From Solibacter sp039934035 (GTDB taxonomy: Bacteria > Acidobacteriota > Terriglobia > Bryobacterales > Bryobacteraceae): 64,000 nt of DNA. Where the stretch lies: positions 52,771 to 116,770 of the forward strand of contig JBDTMZ010000033.1 in the NCBI GenBank assembly GCA_039934035.1, given 5' to 3'. Below, one piece after another: positions 44,915 through 54,387 of this stretch (position 1 is the stretch's first letter; every line of letters begins with the position of its first letter). The notes under the pieces were generated by a model. It did no database searches. It was not told where the DNA came from and saw only the letters and a list, made by a program, of their open reading frames with translations. The translations under genes and the position numbers were made by a program.

Positions 44915-46656
44915 TTCCACTCGCCTCCAACATAGTCATACAGAATATCTGTATCACCGCTGTAGTCGCGGGCACGTTCTGGTTTTTGCCAGCCGTGTTC
45001 CGTCGCGGGCTTGGAGCGATCCACAGCGCTTGGAGTGCAATCGCCCGCCGCGCGGCGGTATCGATTCTGGCCGTGGCGGCTCTCCCGCTCGCACTCCGCC
45101 TCCTGCTTCTTCCCGTACTGCCAGTGCCGGTGCCCCGGATTCACGACGAGTTTAGCTATCTTTTGGCGGCCGACACCTTCGCCAGCGGACGGATCACGAA
45201 TCCTCCCCATCCGTTGTGGCAGTTTTTCGAGACCTTTCATGTCTTGCCAACTCCCACTTATATGTCCAAATACCCCCCGGCACAGGCTATGTTTCTGGCG
45301 ATCGGGCAAGTGGTCTTCGGGCACCCCTGGTGGGGGGTCTTCCTCAGCGTCGGCGTTATGTGCGGAGCGGCGGTCTGGGCCTTGAGAGCTTGGGTGCCGC
45401 CTAATTGGGCGTTGCTTGGCGGTCTCGCGATCGCCATTCAATTTGGAGTGACCAATTACTGGATGAACTCATATTGGGGGGGCGCGCCGGCAGCGATCGG
45501 TGGCGCCCTACTGCTCGGCGCATTCGGGAGCTTGAAGCAGTATCGGCCGCTGCCTCAGAAACCGATACGCAACGCCGTTTTTCTCGCCCTCGGTGCCGGG
45601 CTGCTGTTGAACAGCCGCCCTTGGGAAGGCGCGATCCTGATGGTGCCGGTCGGCCTCGGGCTGGCGTATTGGGTGTTCAAGCCGGGCTTCCCGCCTTTTT
45701 CCCGGAAGATCATCCAGGTCGTCGTACCCATCTGCGTGTTACTGATGGTTATGGGAGCGGCTATGTTGGAGTACAACCGGCGGATAACGGGAAATGCGCT
45801 GGTGCTGCCCTATCGGCTGTGCCATGCGACTTATTCGGTTGCGCCGTTGTTCTTATGGGAGACCAGAACGCCGGCCCCCGAATTCCGGCATGCGGTAATG
45901 AAGCGCTTTTACCTGGACGTGGAGCCTGCCTATCAGGACGCGAACACTCTGAACACCTTCACTGGGTGGCTCGCCGTGGAAAAGAAGCGCTTGCGGATGA
46001 TCAAGGATATCCTGTTCGGGAACGTCTTTCTTCTTCTGTGCGCTAGTCTGTTGCTGGTCCTGCTTCGAAGAAGTGAGACTCGTATCCTGCTAGCCGTTCT
46101 GTCTGCCGCTATTATTGCCCTGTCGGTCGAAAGTTGGTGCCAACCTCACTATTTGGGCCCGGTACTCGTGGCTGCAGCTGCACTCAAATTAACATCCCTG
46201 CGTTATCTGTCCACTTTTCGGCTGTGGGGGCGGCGGGTGGGCTTGGCGAGCGTCACCGCGGTCATCGCCTTCAGCGCAAATGGCCTCATCCAAAAAGTCG
46301 CCGCGGATCGTCCGTCTACCGCTCCATTTCAGTTTCAACGAGCAGCCATTGAGAAAGAGTTGGAATCCACTGCCGGTTCTCATGTCGTGATGGTCCGCTA
46401 CTCAAACGATCACGTGCCCACCCACGAGTGGGTGTACAACCATTCCGACATCGATCGCTCCAAGGTAGTCTGGGCGCGGGAAATGTCTCACGACGAAAAC
46501 CAACGGTTACTCGAATACTATCGTGACCGCAACGTTTGGCTCCTCGACGCGGACCAGCCGAATCCGTTGATCGTGCCGTATCCAGGCGCCGTGGAAACCG
46601 TCAGCGGACGAAGTGCTGCACTTCGTCCTGAACCGCCAAAGGGCCAGAGACCATGA
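44911..46656 (+). CDS. GT39-like GT-C membrane glycosyltransferase
   Basis: ATG 44911 gives a 581-residue membrane protein. The first periplasmic loop carries 'VPRIHDEFSYLLAADTFASG' with the D-E pair expected for the GT-C catalytic acid, then 'THPL'-like 'NPPHPLWQFFETFHVL' and 'YPPAQAMFLAIGQVVF'. About eleven membrane segments follow and a soluble C-terminal part of ~110 residues. It probably transfers a sugar from a polyprenyl-phosphate donor on the periplasmic side. Overlaps at both ends (ATGA) couple it with its neighbours. A run of seven G lies at 45476-45482. Confidence 0.82.
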   Translation: MIPLASNIVIQNICITAVVAGTFWFLPAVFRRGLGAIHSAWSAIARRAAVSILAVAALPLALRLLLLPVLPVPVPRIHDEFSYLLAADTFASGRITNPPHPLWQFFETFHVLPTPTYMSKYPPAQAMFLAIGQVVFGHPWWGVFLSVGVMCGAAVWALRAWVPPNWALLGGLAIAIQFGVTNYWMNSYWGGAPAAIGGALLLGAFGSLKQYRPLPQKPIRNAVFLALGAGLLLNSRPWEGAILMVPVGLGLAYWVFKPGFPPFSRKIIQVVVPICVLLMVMGAAMLEYNRRITGNALVLPYRLCHATYSVAPLFLWETRTPAPEFRHAVMKRFYLDVEPAYQDANTLNTFTGWLAVEKKRLRMIKDILFGNVFLLLCASLLLVLLRRSETRILLAVLSAAIIALSVESWCQPHYLGPVLVAAAALKLTSLRYLSTFRLWGRRVGLASVTAVIAFSANGLIQKVAADRPSTAPFQFQRAAIEKELESTAGSHVVMVRYSNDHVPTHEWVYNHSDIDRSKVVWAREMSHDENQRLLEYYRDRNVWLLDADQPNPLIVPYPGAVETVSGRSAALRPEPPKGQRP

Positions 46657-47753
46657 CCGCTCCCAGTGTTGAGTCCGCGCCTGCCGTGCGGCCCAGTTCG
46701 GTCGGATCCGTCCTCGTGGTGGGAAATTTCCTCTCGGCCTCCGTCGGGAATCGCGGAGTGTGCGAGGACCTGGCTGAGCGTCTGGCTGCGGCGGGGTGGC
46801 AGGTTACGATGACTTCGGAACGGACCGGCCGTTTTGCGCGACTCGCCGATATGTTGCGAACGGTGTGGGCTCGGCGACACAGTTACGACGTGGCACAGGT
46901 TGATGTCTATAGCGGTCCCGCCTTCTTTTGGGCTGGTATCGTGTGCCTGTTCTTGCGATGCCTTGGGAAGCCCTACATTCTTACGTTGCACGGTGGCAAC
47001 CTGCCGGCTTTCAGCGAGCGCTGGCCGGGCATGGTCGGCAGTCTGCTGGCCTCCGCCGCCACCGTCACAGTGCCTTCGGGCTACCTTCTCGAGCGGATGC
47101 GCCGTTTCCGTGCGGACCTCCGGTTGCTGCCCAACGCGGTGGACATTTCAAATTATCCGTTTCGACTCCGCGAATCGCTCCGCCCTCGCCTGGTTTGGGT
47201 CCGTGCGTTTCATCGGATTTACGATCCATCTCAAGCGGTTCGCGTCATTGCTCGCTTGCTCCCTGAGTTTCCCGGCGTCGAGTTGGCCATGGTCGGTCCG
47301 GACAAAAAGGATGGCAGCCTGGAGGCCGCTAGCGCACTGGCCGAAACCCTGAACGTAACGACCCGAATCCAGCATGTCGGACGGGTCGCCAAAACCGAAG
47401 TCGGCCAATGGATCGATCGGGGCGACATCTTCCTCAACACTTCCACCATCGACAACAATCCCGTCACGCTACTCGAGGCCATGGCCTGCGGCGCCTGCGT
47501 AGTCAGCACGAACGTGGGTGGAATTCCTTACACGGCGGAACATGGGGTTGACGCTCTGCTCGTCCCTCCCGGCGATACCGAGGCCATGGCGAATTCCGTG
47601 GCCATGCTGCTGCGGCGCCCCGACATGGCGCTTGCCCTCTCGAGGAACGCACGCAGTAAAGCGGAATCTTTCGATTGGGGAAGCATTCTGCCTGAGTGGC
47701 AATCGCTATTGGCCACCACTATTCACAAGCAAAACGGAGTGACACCTTCATGA
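46653..47753 (+). CDS. Glycosyltransferase family 4
   Basis: A 366-residue GT-B enzyme coupled by ATGA to its neighbours. 'SVLVVGNFLSASVGNRGVCE' opens the N-terminal half and 'YILTLHGGNLPAFSE' is typical. The donor half has 'LVWVRAFHRIYDPSQAVRVI', 'VELAMVGPDKKDGSLEAA', 'RIQHVGRVAKTEVGQWI' and 'TIDNNPVTLLEAMACGACVV' (the N.P...LEAMA variant of E-x7-E). Its place inside the membrane-glycosyltransferase operon suggests that cytoplasmic and periplasmic additions are made to the same glycan. Confidence 0.88.
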   Translation: MTAPSVESAPAVRPSSVGSVLVVGNFLSASVGNRGVCEDLAERLAAAGWQVTMTSERTGRFARLADMLRTVWARRHSYDVAQVDVYSGPAFFWAGIVCLFLRCLGKPYILTLHGGNLPAFSERWPGMVGSLLASAATVTVPSGYLLERMRRFRADLRLLPNAVDISNYPFRLRESLRPRLVWVRAFHRIYDPSQAVRVIARLLPEFPGVELAMVGPDKKDGSLEAASALAETLNVTTRIQHVGRVAKTEVGQWIDRGDIFLNTSTIDNNPVTLLEAMACGACVVSTNVGGIPYTAEHGVDALLVPPGDTEAMANSVAMLLRRPDMALALSRNARSKAESFDWGSILPEWQSLLATTIHKQNGVTPS

Positions 47754-48967
47754 AACTGCTGATCGCGATACCTGCCTACAACGAAGAACAGAGTATTGAT
47801 CCCATCATCGTTCGTTCGCTGGCGGCTCGGGCGCACATAATCTCCACCTCTCCGGTTGACCTGGTAGATATCGCGGTGGTCAGCGATGGTTCAACGGACC
47901 GTACCCTGGAGATTGCGCGCACCCATGAACACGAGGTCAACGTAATCAACTTCGTCACGAATCGCGGCTATGGAGCCGCAATCCAGGAGGCGTGGCGACA
48001 GTCCGACGCCGATCTACTGGGGTTCCTGGACGCGGATGGCACCTGCGATCCCAACTTCTTTTCTACCCTCTGCAATACGATCGAGGACGAGCAGGCGGAC
48101 GTTGTCCTGGGCTGTCGCATGAACAAGAACAGTCGGATGCCATTGCTGCGGCGGGTCGGGAACATGATCTTCGCACTGCTGCTGGGGCTGTTCTCTTCCA
48201 CCCGCGTTCGGGACACGGCGAGCGGCATGCGAGTGGTGCGCCGGAAGAGTCTCGACCGGCTCGAGCCGCTGCCAACCGGTATGCATTTTACGCCTGCAAT
48301 GAGCGCCCGGGGACTGCTGGATCGGCGCCTGAAGATGCGTGAGGTTGACATGCCTTACGCTGAGCGTGAAGGGCGTTCCAAACTGAACGTCGTCCGGGAC
48401 GGCTTCCGGTTTTTGAAGGTAATCGTGGAAGCAGCGCTATTGTACCGGCCGGAACGCCCACTGAGCATAATGGGCCTCATTTGTCTGGCGGTCACCCTCC
48501 TCCTGATGGCTCAGCCCACGCTCTACTATTTGGCCAATCATTCAGTCGCGGAATGGATGATCTATCGGTTTGTCGTGGGCCATTTAACCGGGTTGGCCGC
48601 TTGTCTGTTTTTCTCAACCAGCTACCTGGCTTCAAGGACCATCGAAATGACTCTCTTCGAAGATTCGAACGAACAATCGACCACTGCCTTTACGAAGCGG
48701 ATCCTGCATTCGCCGGCTTTCTGGCTCTTCCCGTTCCTGCTTATGGTCGCGGGAGGATGGCTGGTCTTGCCCAGCTTCTTCCAACTGGTCCGCACCGGAG
48801 CCACCTACGAGCACTGGTCGCGATTTATCGCGATGTCGTTCCTGTTCTCGGTTGCCATTGTTGCCCTGACGACCCGGGTTTGTGATCATGTACTTAACCT
48901 ATTGGGCGATAGACTCGAATTCCTGCGTTCGCGAATTCGGCCTTCCGCCTCTGGTCTCGCGAGATGA
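47750..48967 (+). CDS. GT2 polyprenyl-phosphate sugar synthase-like with membrane domain
   Basis: ATG 47750 gives 'MKLLIAIPAYNEEQSIDPII', the DPM1/ArnC-like GT2 opening. The motif 'LGFLDADGTCDPNFF' holds the DxD. 'DTASGMRVVRRKSLDRL' and 'EVDMPYAEREGRSKLNVVRD' match polyprenyl-phosphate glycosyltransferases of the GtrB/DPMS type. The C-terminal ~150 residues contain four hydrophobic segments. It would make the polyprenyl-phosphate sugar donor used by the two GT-C enzymes at 43097 and 44911, a functional link that context supports. 405 residues. Confidence 0.88.
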   Translation: MKLLIAIPAYNEEQSIDPIIVRSLAARAHIISTSPVDLVDIAVVSDGSTDRTLEIARTHEHEVNVINFVTNRGYGAAIQEAWRQSDADLLGFLDADGTCDPNFFSTLCNTIEDEQADVVLGCRMNKNSRMPLLRRVGNMIFALLLGLFSSTRVRDTASGMRVVRRKSLDRLEPLPTGMHFTPAMSARGLLDRRLKMREVDMPYAEREGRSKLNVVRDGFRFLKVIVEAALLYRPERPLSIMGLICLAVTLLLMAQPTLYYLANHSVAEWMIYRFVVGHLTGLAACLFFSTSYLASRTIEMTLFEDSNEQSTTAFTKRILHSPAFWLFPFLLMVAGGWLVLPSFFQLVRTGATYEHWSRFIAMSFLFSVAIVALTTRVCDHVLNLLGDRLEFLRSRIRPSASGLAR

Positions 48968-49650
48968 CGGAAGAGTTGTTCGATCTGAGCGCTGAGTATG
49001 AGCACATGCTTCGGAAGGGTGTCGACCTGACCGGCGAGGACCCTTCTTATTTCCTGCGGGGACGCGTCGCCGAGGTCAAACGCCGGATGCCGTCCGCTTG
49101 CAGTGTGCGTCGCATACTCGACTTCGGCTGCGGCACGGGCGAAACCTCGGCCCATTTGGCAAAGGTCTTCAGTGGAGCCGAAGTCTTTGGTGTCGACACG
49201 TCGGAGAATGCGGTGCGGACGGCCGAGACCCGCCATGGTTCGGCCCGCGTCCGGTTTGGCACGCTGGATCGACTGGCAGAATCGGAGCGGTTCAACCTGT
49301 GCTACGTCAACGGCGTATTTCACCATATTGAGCCGGCCGACCGATTGTCGGCTGTGACAGCAATCCGGAATAGTCTTATGCCGGGTGGCTATTTCACCCT
49401 TTGGGAGAATAATCCATGGAATCCCGGTACACGCATGGTGATGAGCCGAATTCCATTTGACCGCAATGCGAAAACTCTCACGTACATAGAAGCCCAGCGC
49501 CTGGTTTTGGCCGCGGGCTTTGAACTCGACGTTCCCACGCGCTTCCTCTTTTACTTTCCGAAGGCTCTCGGATTTCTGCGGGGCACTGAACGATTCTTCG
49601 CTCGCGTGCCATTGGGGGGCCAGTATTGCGTAGTTGCGCGCATTCCCTGA
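48964..49650 (+). CDS. Class I SAM-dependent methyltransferase
   Basis: A 228-residue protein with motif I 'RRILDFGCGTGETSAHLAK', then 'EVFGVDTSENAVRTAE', 'FNLCYVNGVFHHIEP' (motif with the H-H pair common in small-molecule methyltransferases) and 'LMPGGYFTLWENNPWNPGT'. ATG 48964 overlaps the preceding stop. It is expected to methylate a sugar or lipid-linked glycan; the site is unknown. The next gene follows after 5 bp. Confidence 0.87.
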   Translation: MTEELFDLSAEYEHMLRKGVDLTGEDPSYFLRGRVAEVKRRMPSACSVRRILDFGCGTGETSAHLAKVFSGAEVFGVDTSENAVRTAETRHGSARVRFGTLDRLAESERFNLCYVNGVFHHIEPADRLSAVTAIRNSLMPGGYFTLWENNPWNPGTRMVMSRIPFDRNAKTLTYIEAQRLVLAAGFELDVPTRFLFYFPKALGFLRGTERFFARVPLGGQYCVVARIP

Positions 49651-49655
49651 ACCCC

Positions 49656-50561
49656 ATGCGAGTCGCGATTTCCTTTGACTATGATTCCCCGGCCGGCTAC
49701 AAAGAATCGTTTGGGCCCGGGCGGGATCTTCCGTGCGATGCGGATTACCGCGGTACGGAGGCGCTCCTCAAGGTGCTGGCTAAACACGACGTTCAGGCCA
49801 CTTTTGCCATCGTTGGCTGCGTCGCATTAGATGGCGCTCCGCCGGAGTGCTGCCCAGGCCAGATCCGAGAGATTCACGCCGCTGGACATGAAGTCGCTTC
49901 GCATTCCATGTACCACCGGTTTATCCCGCCAATGACGGACCGGGAGTTGGCCGAAGATGTGAAGCTCAGCAAAATGGCGCTGGAAGCCTGCATTGGGCAG
50001 TCGATTCGGGGTTTCATTCCACCGTTCAATCGTCCCGCGCATTTTCCGCGCCGCGGTGCGTTCAGCTTTTCAGAAGTCCTGGGGTTGCACGGGCGCGGCC
50101 GCGGCCGGCAGAGCGTCAACACCATGCTGGCAACGCTCAACAGTCATGGATTCGGTTGGTGCAGGGTCAGCTTTCGGAGCACGCTTAAGTCCCTCACCGA
50201 AAAAATCATTGTTGCCGACCGATTTCCCCCACAGCCCTTCGTCTTCGAAAATATGGTCGTCATGCCGCTCCACGCTACGGGATTCGGCGAAGCCACATTG
50301 AGCCTGCTTCGTCGTTACCTCGATTCAGACCACGTTCTCACCGTTTACGCACATCCGAACAAGGCCCACGACGAACTGGACGAAAATGGCGTGAACGACG
50401 AGCGTGCTGAGGTCATGGACGCGTTCCTGACTCGCCTTGAGCGGGAACGAGCCCTGGGCCGGGTGGAATTCTGCACCATGGCCCAAGTGGAGTGCCAAGT
50501 GCGCGCAATATCCGGTCCGCTCCTGCAGGACATCAATTCCCGCCGAAGAAGATTCCGTTGA
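49656..50561 (+). CDS. Polysaccharide deacetylase (PuuE/PgdA-like)
   Basis: ATG 49656 gives 'MRVAISFDYDSPAGY', a SFDYD variant of the first metal motif typical of the PuuE-like branch of the NodB family. The second motif is 'ASHSMYHRFIPPM' (H-x3-H), and the family segment 'IRGFIPPFNRPAHFPRRGAF' follows. 301 residues without a signal peptide. Its 3' end overlaps the convergent gene at 50533 by 29 bp, so this is the end of the biosynthetic run. It probably removes an acetyl group from a glycan intermediate. Confidence 0.85.
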   Translation: MRVAISFDYDSPAGYKESFGPGRDLPCDADYRGTEALLKVLAKHDVQATFAIVGCVALDGAPPECCPGQIREIHAAGHEVASHSMYHRFIPPMTDRELAEDVKLSKMALEACIGQSIRGFIPPFNRPAHFPRRGAFSFSEVLGLHGRGRGRQSVNTMLATLNSHGFGWCRVSFRSTLKSLTEKIIVADRFPPQPFVFENMVVMPLHATGFGEATLSLLRRYLDSDHVLTVYAHPNKAHDELDENGVNDERAEVMDAFLTRLERERALGRVEFCTMAQVECQVRAISGPLLQDINSRRRRFR

Positions 50562-53500
50562 TTACTGCATTCGCGCCAGCCAGTCGAGTCACGCGCAGGA
50601 TCACGCTCCCTTGAATATTCCAGACCATATACTGGCCCTGGCTGAAATTCGAGAGAGTGCGGCTGTCCAATACGCTCTGGCTGACCGCGTCCAATACTTC
50701 GACTCGTTGAGAACGCGACCCGTTGTCCCAATCCATTGCGTAAAGCGCGACCTGGTGCGTATTGCCGTCTGTGAGATTCAGGTTGATCGTGAAGACGGTC
50801 GCCGAATACCAGACGGAGGCGATGCGGTCGTTTGGGTTGGATGACTTTTGCAGGGCGCGGAGATCGGGCGTACTGCTAGCCCATGTCCAGGTCTGAGCGC
50901 CGCCGCCGATCGCGACTTGGGCATATGTAGGGTAGAGTGGGAGACCACCGGCGATAGCCTGCCCGTCGGCCCCGTAAACGCCTTTCCAGGTGCCCCCCGT
51001 CGTGCTGTCAATCTTTATAAATGAAGCGGCATTTGCGCCGGTACCCGGCGGAGTAGTCCCTCCCTGCTGGTACAGGAAACCCACCGGCCCATAGGTGTGG
51101 CCGCTGGAACCTGTCGGGATGTACGCTGAGCCCACCCCGTATACGGCGGAGAGGACGGTCGCCACATTCGTGGTTTGCACGGTCGTACTCAGGTCGTACC
51201 AGCCATCTCCCGCTGAGACCTCCTGTGTGACCAGATAGTACGTTGTGTTAGGCGCCAACGTCACCGCGGCAGTCAGGGTGGCATAGCTCAGGCTTCCCGC
51301 AGTGGCGGACGCCGTTGGCACCGTGGCCGATCCACCAGGCACGTCCAGGCCGGTGGACGCGTTGACAAGTTTTACGACGTGCGATGCGGAGTCTCCCGGC
51401 GTGACAATGCGACCCAGCGCAGTCACGCTCACGGCGCTCGCAGCCACCCGGAGTTGCATCCCCACCCAGCCCGAGAAGTCCCGGCGCGGGCCGCTTAAGG
51501 ATTGGCCGGTGATGAATGCCGTGCCACCAGGGGGCGGAGGAGGTGGAGGTGGAGGCGGCGTCGTTCCGCCTGGGGCGTAAGTCAGATTGGGCGGCCCGTA
51601 GGCGCGGTTCGCGCTGCCCATCAGATGCCAGCTTGAGTCGAAGTACACGGCTTGCGTTACCGATGCGTCGGCCGTGGTTTGGACGATCGTATTGGCGTCG
51701 TACCATGTGTCCTGATTGGCGGTCTCCTGAGTGGCCAGGTAATACGCGCTGTTGGCGGTCAGGACGACCGGGCTGGCGAGAGCTGCATACACAAAGCTAC
51801 CCGGGGTGCCCCCGAGCATCGACACCGATACCGAGCCTCCGGGCACATCCACACCAGTGGCGGCGTTTACCAACTTGACCACATGCGTGCGCGAGTTGCC
51901 CTGCACCATCAGTCGCCCCAGGCCGGATACGGTGAGCGGTGCTTGCCCGACCGCCAGGCGCAAACCCACCCAGCCGGTAAAATCGTTGCGCGAGCTTCCG
52001 GCAGTGGTTCCCGTGATGAGCTGCAATCCGCTGGGGGGCGGTGGAGGGGGAGGCGGGGGAGGTTCGGTCCCTCCCAGAGTGTAGCCAAAATTAACTGGAA
52101 CGTAGGCGTTGCCATTGCCGCCTAACGTGTGCCACGTCGCGTCCGCCCACGCCGCTGAGGTGACGGTGGCGTCGGACGTAGTCAAGACCGTGGTGTTTAG
52201 ATCGTACCAGCGATCCTTCCCGGAGGCCTCCTGGCTGCCAACATAATAGGCGCCATTGGCTGCGAGAATCACGGGAGTGGCCAGGACGCCGTACACGAAA
52301 GTACCGGGTGTCTTGCCCGCCATGGAAACCGCGACGGCGCCGCCCGGCACGTCGGCGCCAGTGGCCGCGTTGACCAATTTTAGCGTGTGCGTATCCGTGT
52401 TACCGGTGGACATCAGGCGCCCGAGAGAGGAGACAGTCATCGCCGTGGGGCCAACTGCCAGGCGCATGCCTACGAAGCCGGTGAAATCATTGCGCACTGT
52501 TCCCGGAAACATGTTGATGAGGTACGATTGCCCGCTGGGTGGTGGCGGAAGGGAGACCGTCAGCGACACGTTCACGGTTTGCGGATTGTTGGAGGCGTAC
52601 GGGTCGGTGACGGTGAGCGTCCCGTTGTAAGTCCCAACGGCCAGCCCCGCAGTGGAGACTGAGACGGTGAAGGCGCTACTGGCGCCGCCCGCAAGCTGGC
52701 CGCTAAGTGGTAAAGTGGACAGCCACGGCTGGCTCCCAACCGCGTACCAGTTCAACACGGCACCGGAAGGCCCGCTGTTGGTCACGGTCAGGCTCTGGCC
52801 GGACGGAGCCGCCCCGCCGTTGATTCCGTTGAATGTCAGGGAGGATTTGTTCAGGCTGATCGCCGGCTGCGAGCCCGGAGGGGGAGGCACTGGCGGCAAG
52901 GTTCCCTTCGGCGCCAGAATAAATGCGTTGAACTCCGCGGAGGTGTGCGGAGGCGTGGACGCTGCGCCGACGACCGGCGCCACCTGCGTCAGGACCATCG
53001 GCAAGGTGATCGGATTGCCATCGTAGGTGCCCGTCAGAATGGGATCGCCATAGAAATTCTGCGAATCGCGGACCTCGTATTGCGTGCCGGCCGTTAGCCC
53101 GCTGGACGTTACGTCCACACTCACCGTAGGAGTCTTATCCCAGTTCATCACAATGATATGGGCGCGGCCCGGCTCGTACCGATTGGGCTGAACGAGCGTG
53201 GTCACTCCTGTGGGGTTATGGTTGAAGACCGCACTGGCCTGATCGATGCCGGGCGGCGGAGCGCTCTTGTAGTATGTGTTGCCGCTCCAATTGTACGTAG
53301 TAATGCCCTGCACATCGAGTGGTCCGACGACAGTATTTCCCTGAAACAGTACGCTTTGCCAGTTGCGAAGCAGCAAGGTCGTATGGGTAGTCGGCGTGGC
53401 GCCCACCCAGAAGCTCCCTCGAATATCAAGATCGAGATTCATCCCGCTGGCCCAAAGGGCGTCCATCTCATTGAAGCCCGTATTGTCGGCCGCGGCGTCC

Positions 53501-54387
53501 AGAGGGTTATAGAAGACGCTGTTGGCAATCTTGATGTCCTGCTTAACTCCACCCGCTGCAAAGATGACATTGTCGACGCGCTTCCCGTCGGGCAAGCCGG
53601 CATTGAAAGCTACGTTTCCATCCAAGTGAATATGGGCCACTGGGCCGGCGGCGCCGTAGGCCTGAATGCCGATATCAAAACTGTTGTAGGTGATGTTGTT
53701 AGTCAGGAGTTTGGGGATGGAGGACGCATTCTGGATGTAAAGGCCGTGGCCGTGGCCCCGGTCTGGAGCGCTCCAGCCGTTGTTGTAAGTCAGCGTGCCG
53801 TAGATCTCGGTGGCGCTGGACTCCTGCTGGTCGGCAACTCCGTCCGCGGAATCGCGAACCACCACGTTAATGAGCTTACAGCCGACGGATCCCTGAGTGA
53901 AGGCCACCCCGTCGGCCGGCTTGCCCCCGGGAAAAGAACCGCTGGTGCTGGTGTAACGCGGCCAGGGCCAATTGAGGTTAGCCACCTCAAATCCCCAGTA
54001 CCATACGTAATTGCCCGCTACTACTAGACCGCTGTTGATCGTGGCGCGCTCGCCCGGATACTGGCGCACGTACACAGGTTGCGCGAGGGTACCACTTAGG
54101 TAACTGCTCACAGTCGCCGGCCCGCCCGAGCCATAGATCCCGCCGCGCAGCCAGACTGTGTCGCCTGGTTTTACGATCCCTTTGTTTTGAAGGGCCGTGA
54201 CAATGTTCCAAGGGCTCGCGAGGCTGCCATTACCAGACGCGCTTCCCACCGGAGACGCGTAGAAATCGGCTGCGCTCGCCGGAGCGGCCATGGAGCAGCA
54301 CAAACCCAACAAACAAAGTGCCAACTCGACAGTCCTGGATCCAGTCTGGCCCGCCCGGCGGGTGTTAAGGGAATAAGACATTCTCAT
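50533..54387 (-). CDS. Large modular secreted protein: beta-helix, BACON-like, triple repeat and R module
   Basis: A 1284-residue protein with a signal peptide (ALCLLGLCCSMAAPASA). Residues ~35-490 form a parallel beta-helix region with 'KPGDTVWLRGGIYGSGG' and 'YPGERATINSG', ending in 'NRYEPGRAHIIVMNWD', closely like the protein at 32023. One BACON-like module follows ('NSGPSGAVLNWYAV', 'GTYNGTLTVTDP'). Then come three ~150-residue modules separated by linkers of ten or more prolines, and one C-terminal R module like those of the 2605-residue protein. ATG 54387 is used; ATG 54381 is also possible. It is convergent with the deacetylase. It likely binds or processes surface glycan; no catalytic site is assigned. 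Confidence 0.82.
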   Translation of the reverse strand: MRMSYSLNTRRAGQTGSRTVELALCLLGLCCSMAAPASAADFYASPVGSASGNGSLASPWNIVTALQNKGIVKPGDTVWLRGGIYGSGGPATVSSYLSGTLAQPVYVRQYPGERATINSGLVVAGNYVWYWGFEVANLNWPWPRYTSTSGSFPGGKPADGVAFTQGSVGCKLINVVVRDSADGVADQQESSATEIYGTLTYNNGWSAPDRGHGHGLYIQNASSIPKLLTNNITYNSFDIGIQAYGAAGPVAHIHLDGNVAFNAGLPDGKRVDNVIFAAGGVKQDIKIANSVFYNPLDAAADNTGFNEMDALWASGMNLDLDIRGSFWVGATPTTHTTLLLRNWQSVLFQGNTVVGPLDVQGITTYNWSGNTYYKSAPPPGIDQASAVFNHNPTGVTTLVQPNRYEPGRAHIIVMNWDKTPTVSVDVTSSGLTAGTQYEVRDSQNFYGDPILTGTYDGNPITLPMVLTQVAPVVGAASTPPHTSAEFNAFILAPKGTLPPVPPPPGSQPAISLNKSSLTFNGINGGAAPSGQSLTVTNSGPSGAVLNWYAVGSQPWLSTLPLSGQLAGGASSAFTVSVSTAGLAVGTYNGTLTVTDPYASNNPQTVNVSLTVSLPPPPSGQSYLINMFPGTVRNDFTGFVGMRLAVGPTAMTVSSLGRLMSTGNTDTHTLKLVNAATGADVPGGAVAVSMAGKTPGTFVYGVLATPVILAANGAYYVGSQEASGKDRWYDLNTTVLTTSDATVTSAAWADATWHTLGGNGNAYVPVNFGYTLGGTEPPPPPPPPPPSGLQLITGTTAGSSRNDFTGWVGLRLAVGQAPLTVSGLGRLMVQGNSRTHVVKLVNAATGVDVPGGSVSVSMLGGTPGSFVYAALASPVVLTANSAYYLATQETANQDTWYDANTIVQTTADASVTQAVYFDSSWHLMGSANRAYGPPNLTYAPGGTTPPPPPPPPPPGGTAFITGQSLSGPRRDFSGWVGMQLRVAASAVSVTALGRIVTPGDSASHVVKLVNASTGLDVPGGSATVPTASATAGSLSYATLTAAVTLAPNTTYYLVTQEVSAGDGWYDLSTTVQTTNVATVLSAVYGVGSAYIPTGSSGHTYGPVGFLYQQGGTTPPGTGANAASFIKIDSTTGGTWKGVYGADGQAIAGGLPLYPTYAQVAIGGGAQTWTWASSTPDLRALQKSSNPNDRIASVWYSATVFTINLNLTDGNTHQVALYAMDWDNGSRSQRVEVLDAVSQSVLDSRTLSNFSQGQYMVWNIQGSVILRVTRLAGANAVINGIFFGGN
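51060..52520 (-). repeat. Three ~150-residue modules with polyproline linkers
   Basis: In coding order the copies lie at about 52075-52520, 51570-52030 and 51060-51510. Each contains 'RNDFTGWVGLRLAVG', 'TVSGLGRLMVQGNS', 'HVVKLVNAATGVDVPGGS' and 'WYDLNTTVQTT'. Linkers around 52026-52066 and 51533-51562 encode runs of prolines. The pattern resembles DUF4082-like surface modules, but I am not certain of the family. Copies differ at many sites, so the duplication is old. Confidence 0.75.
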
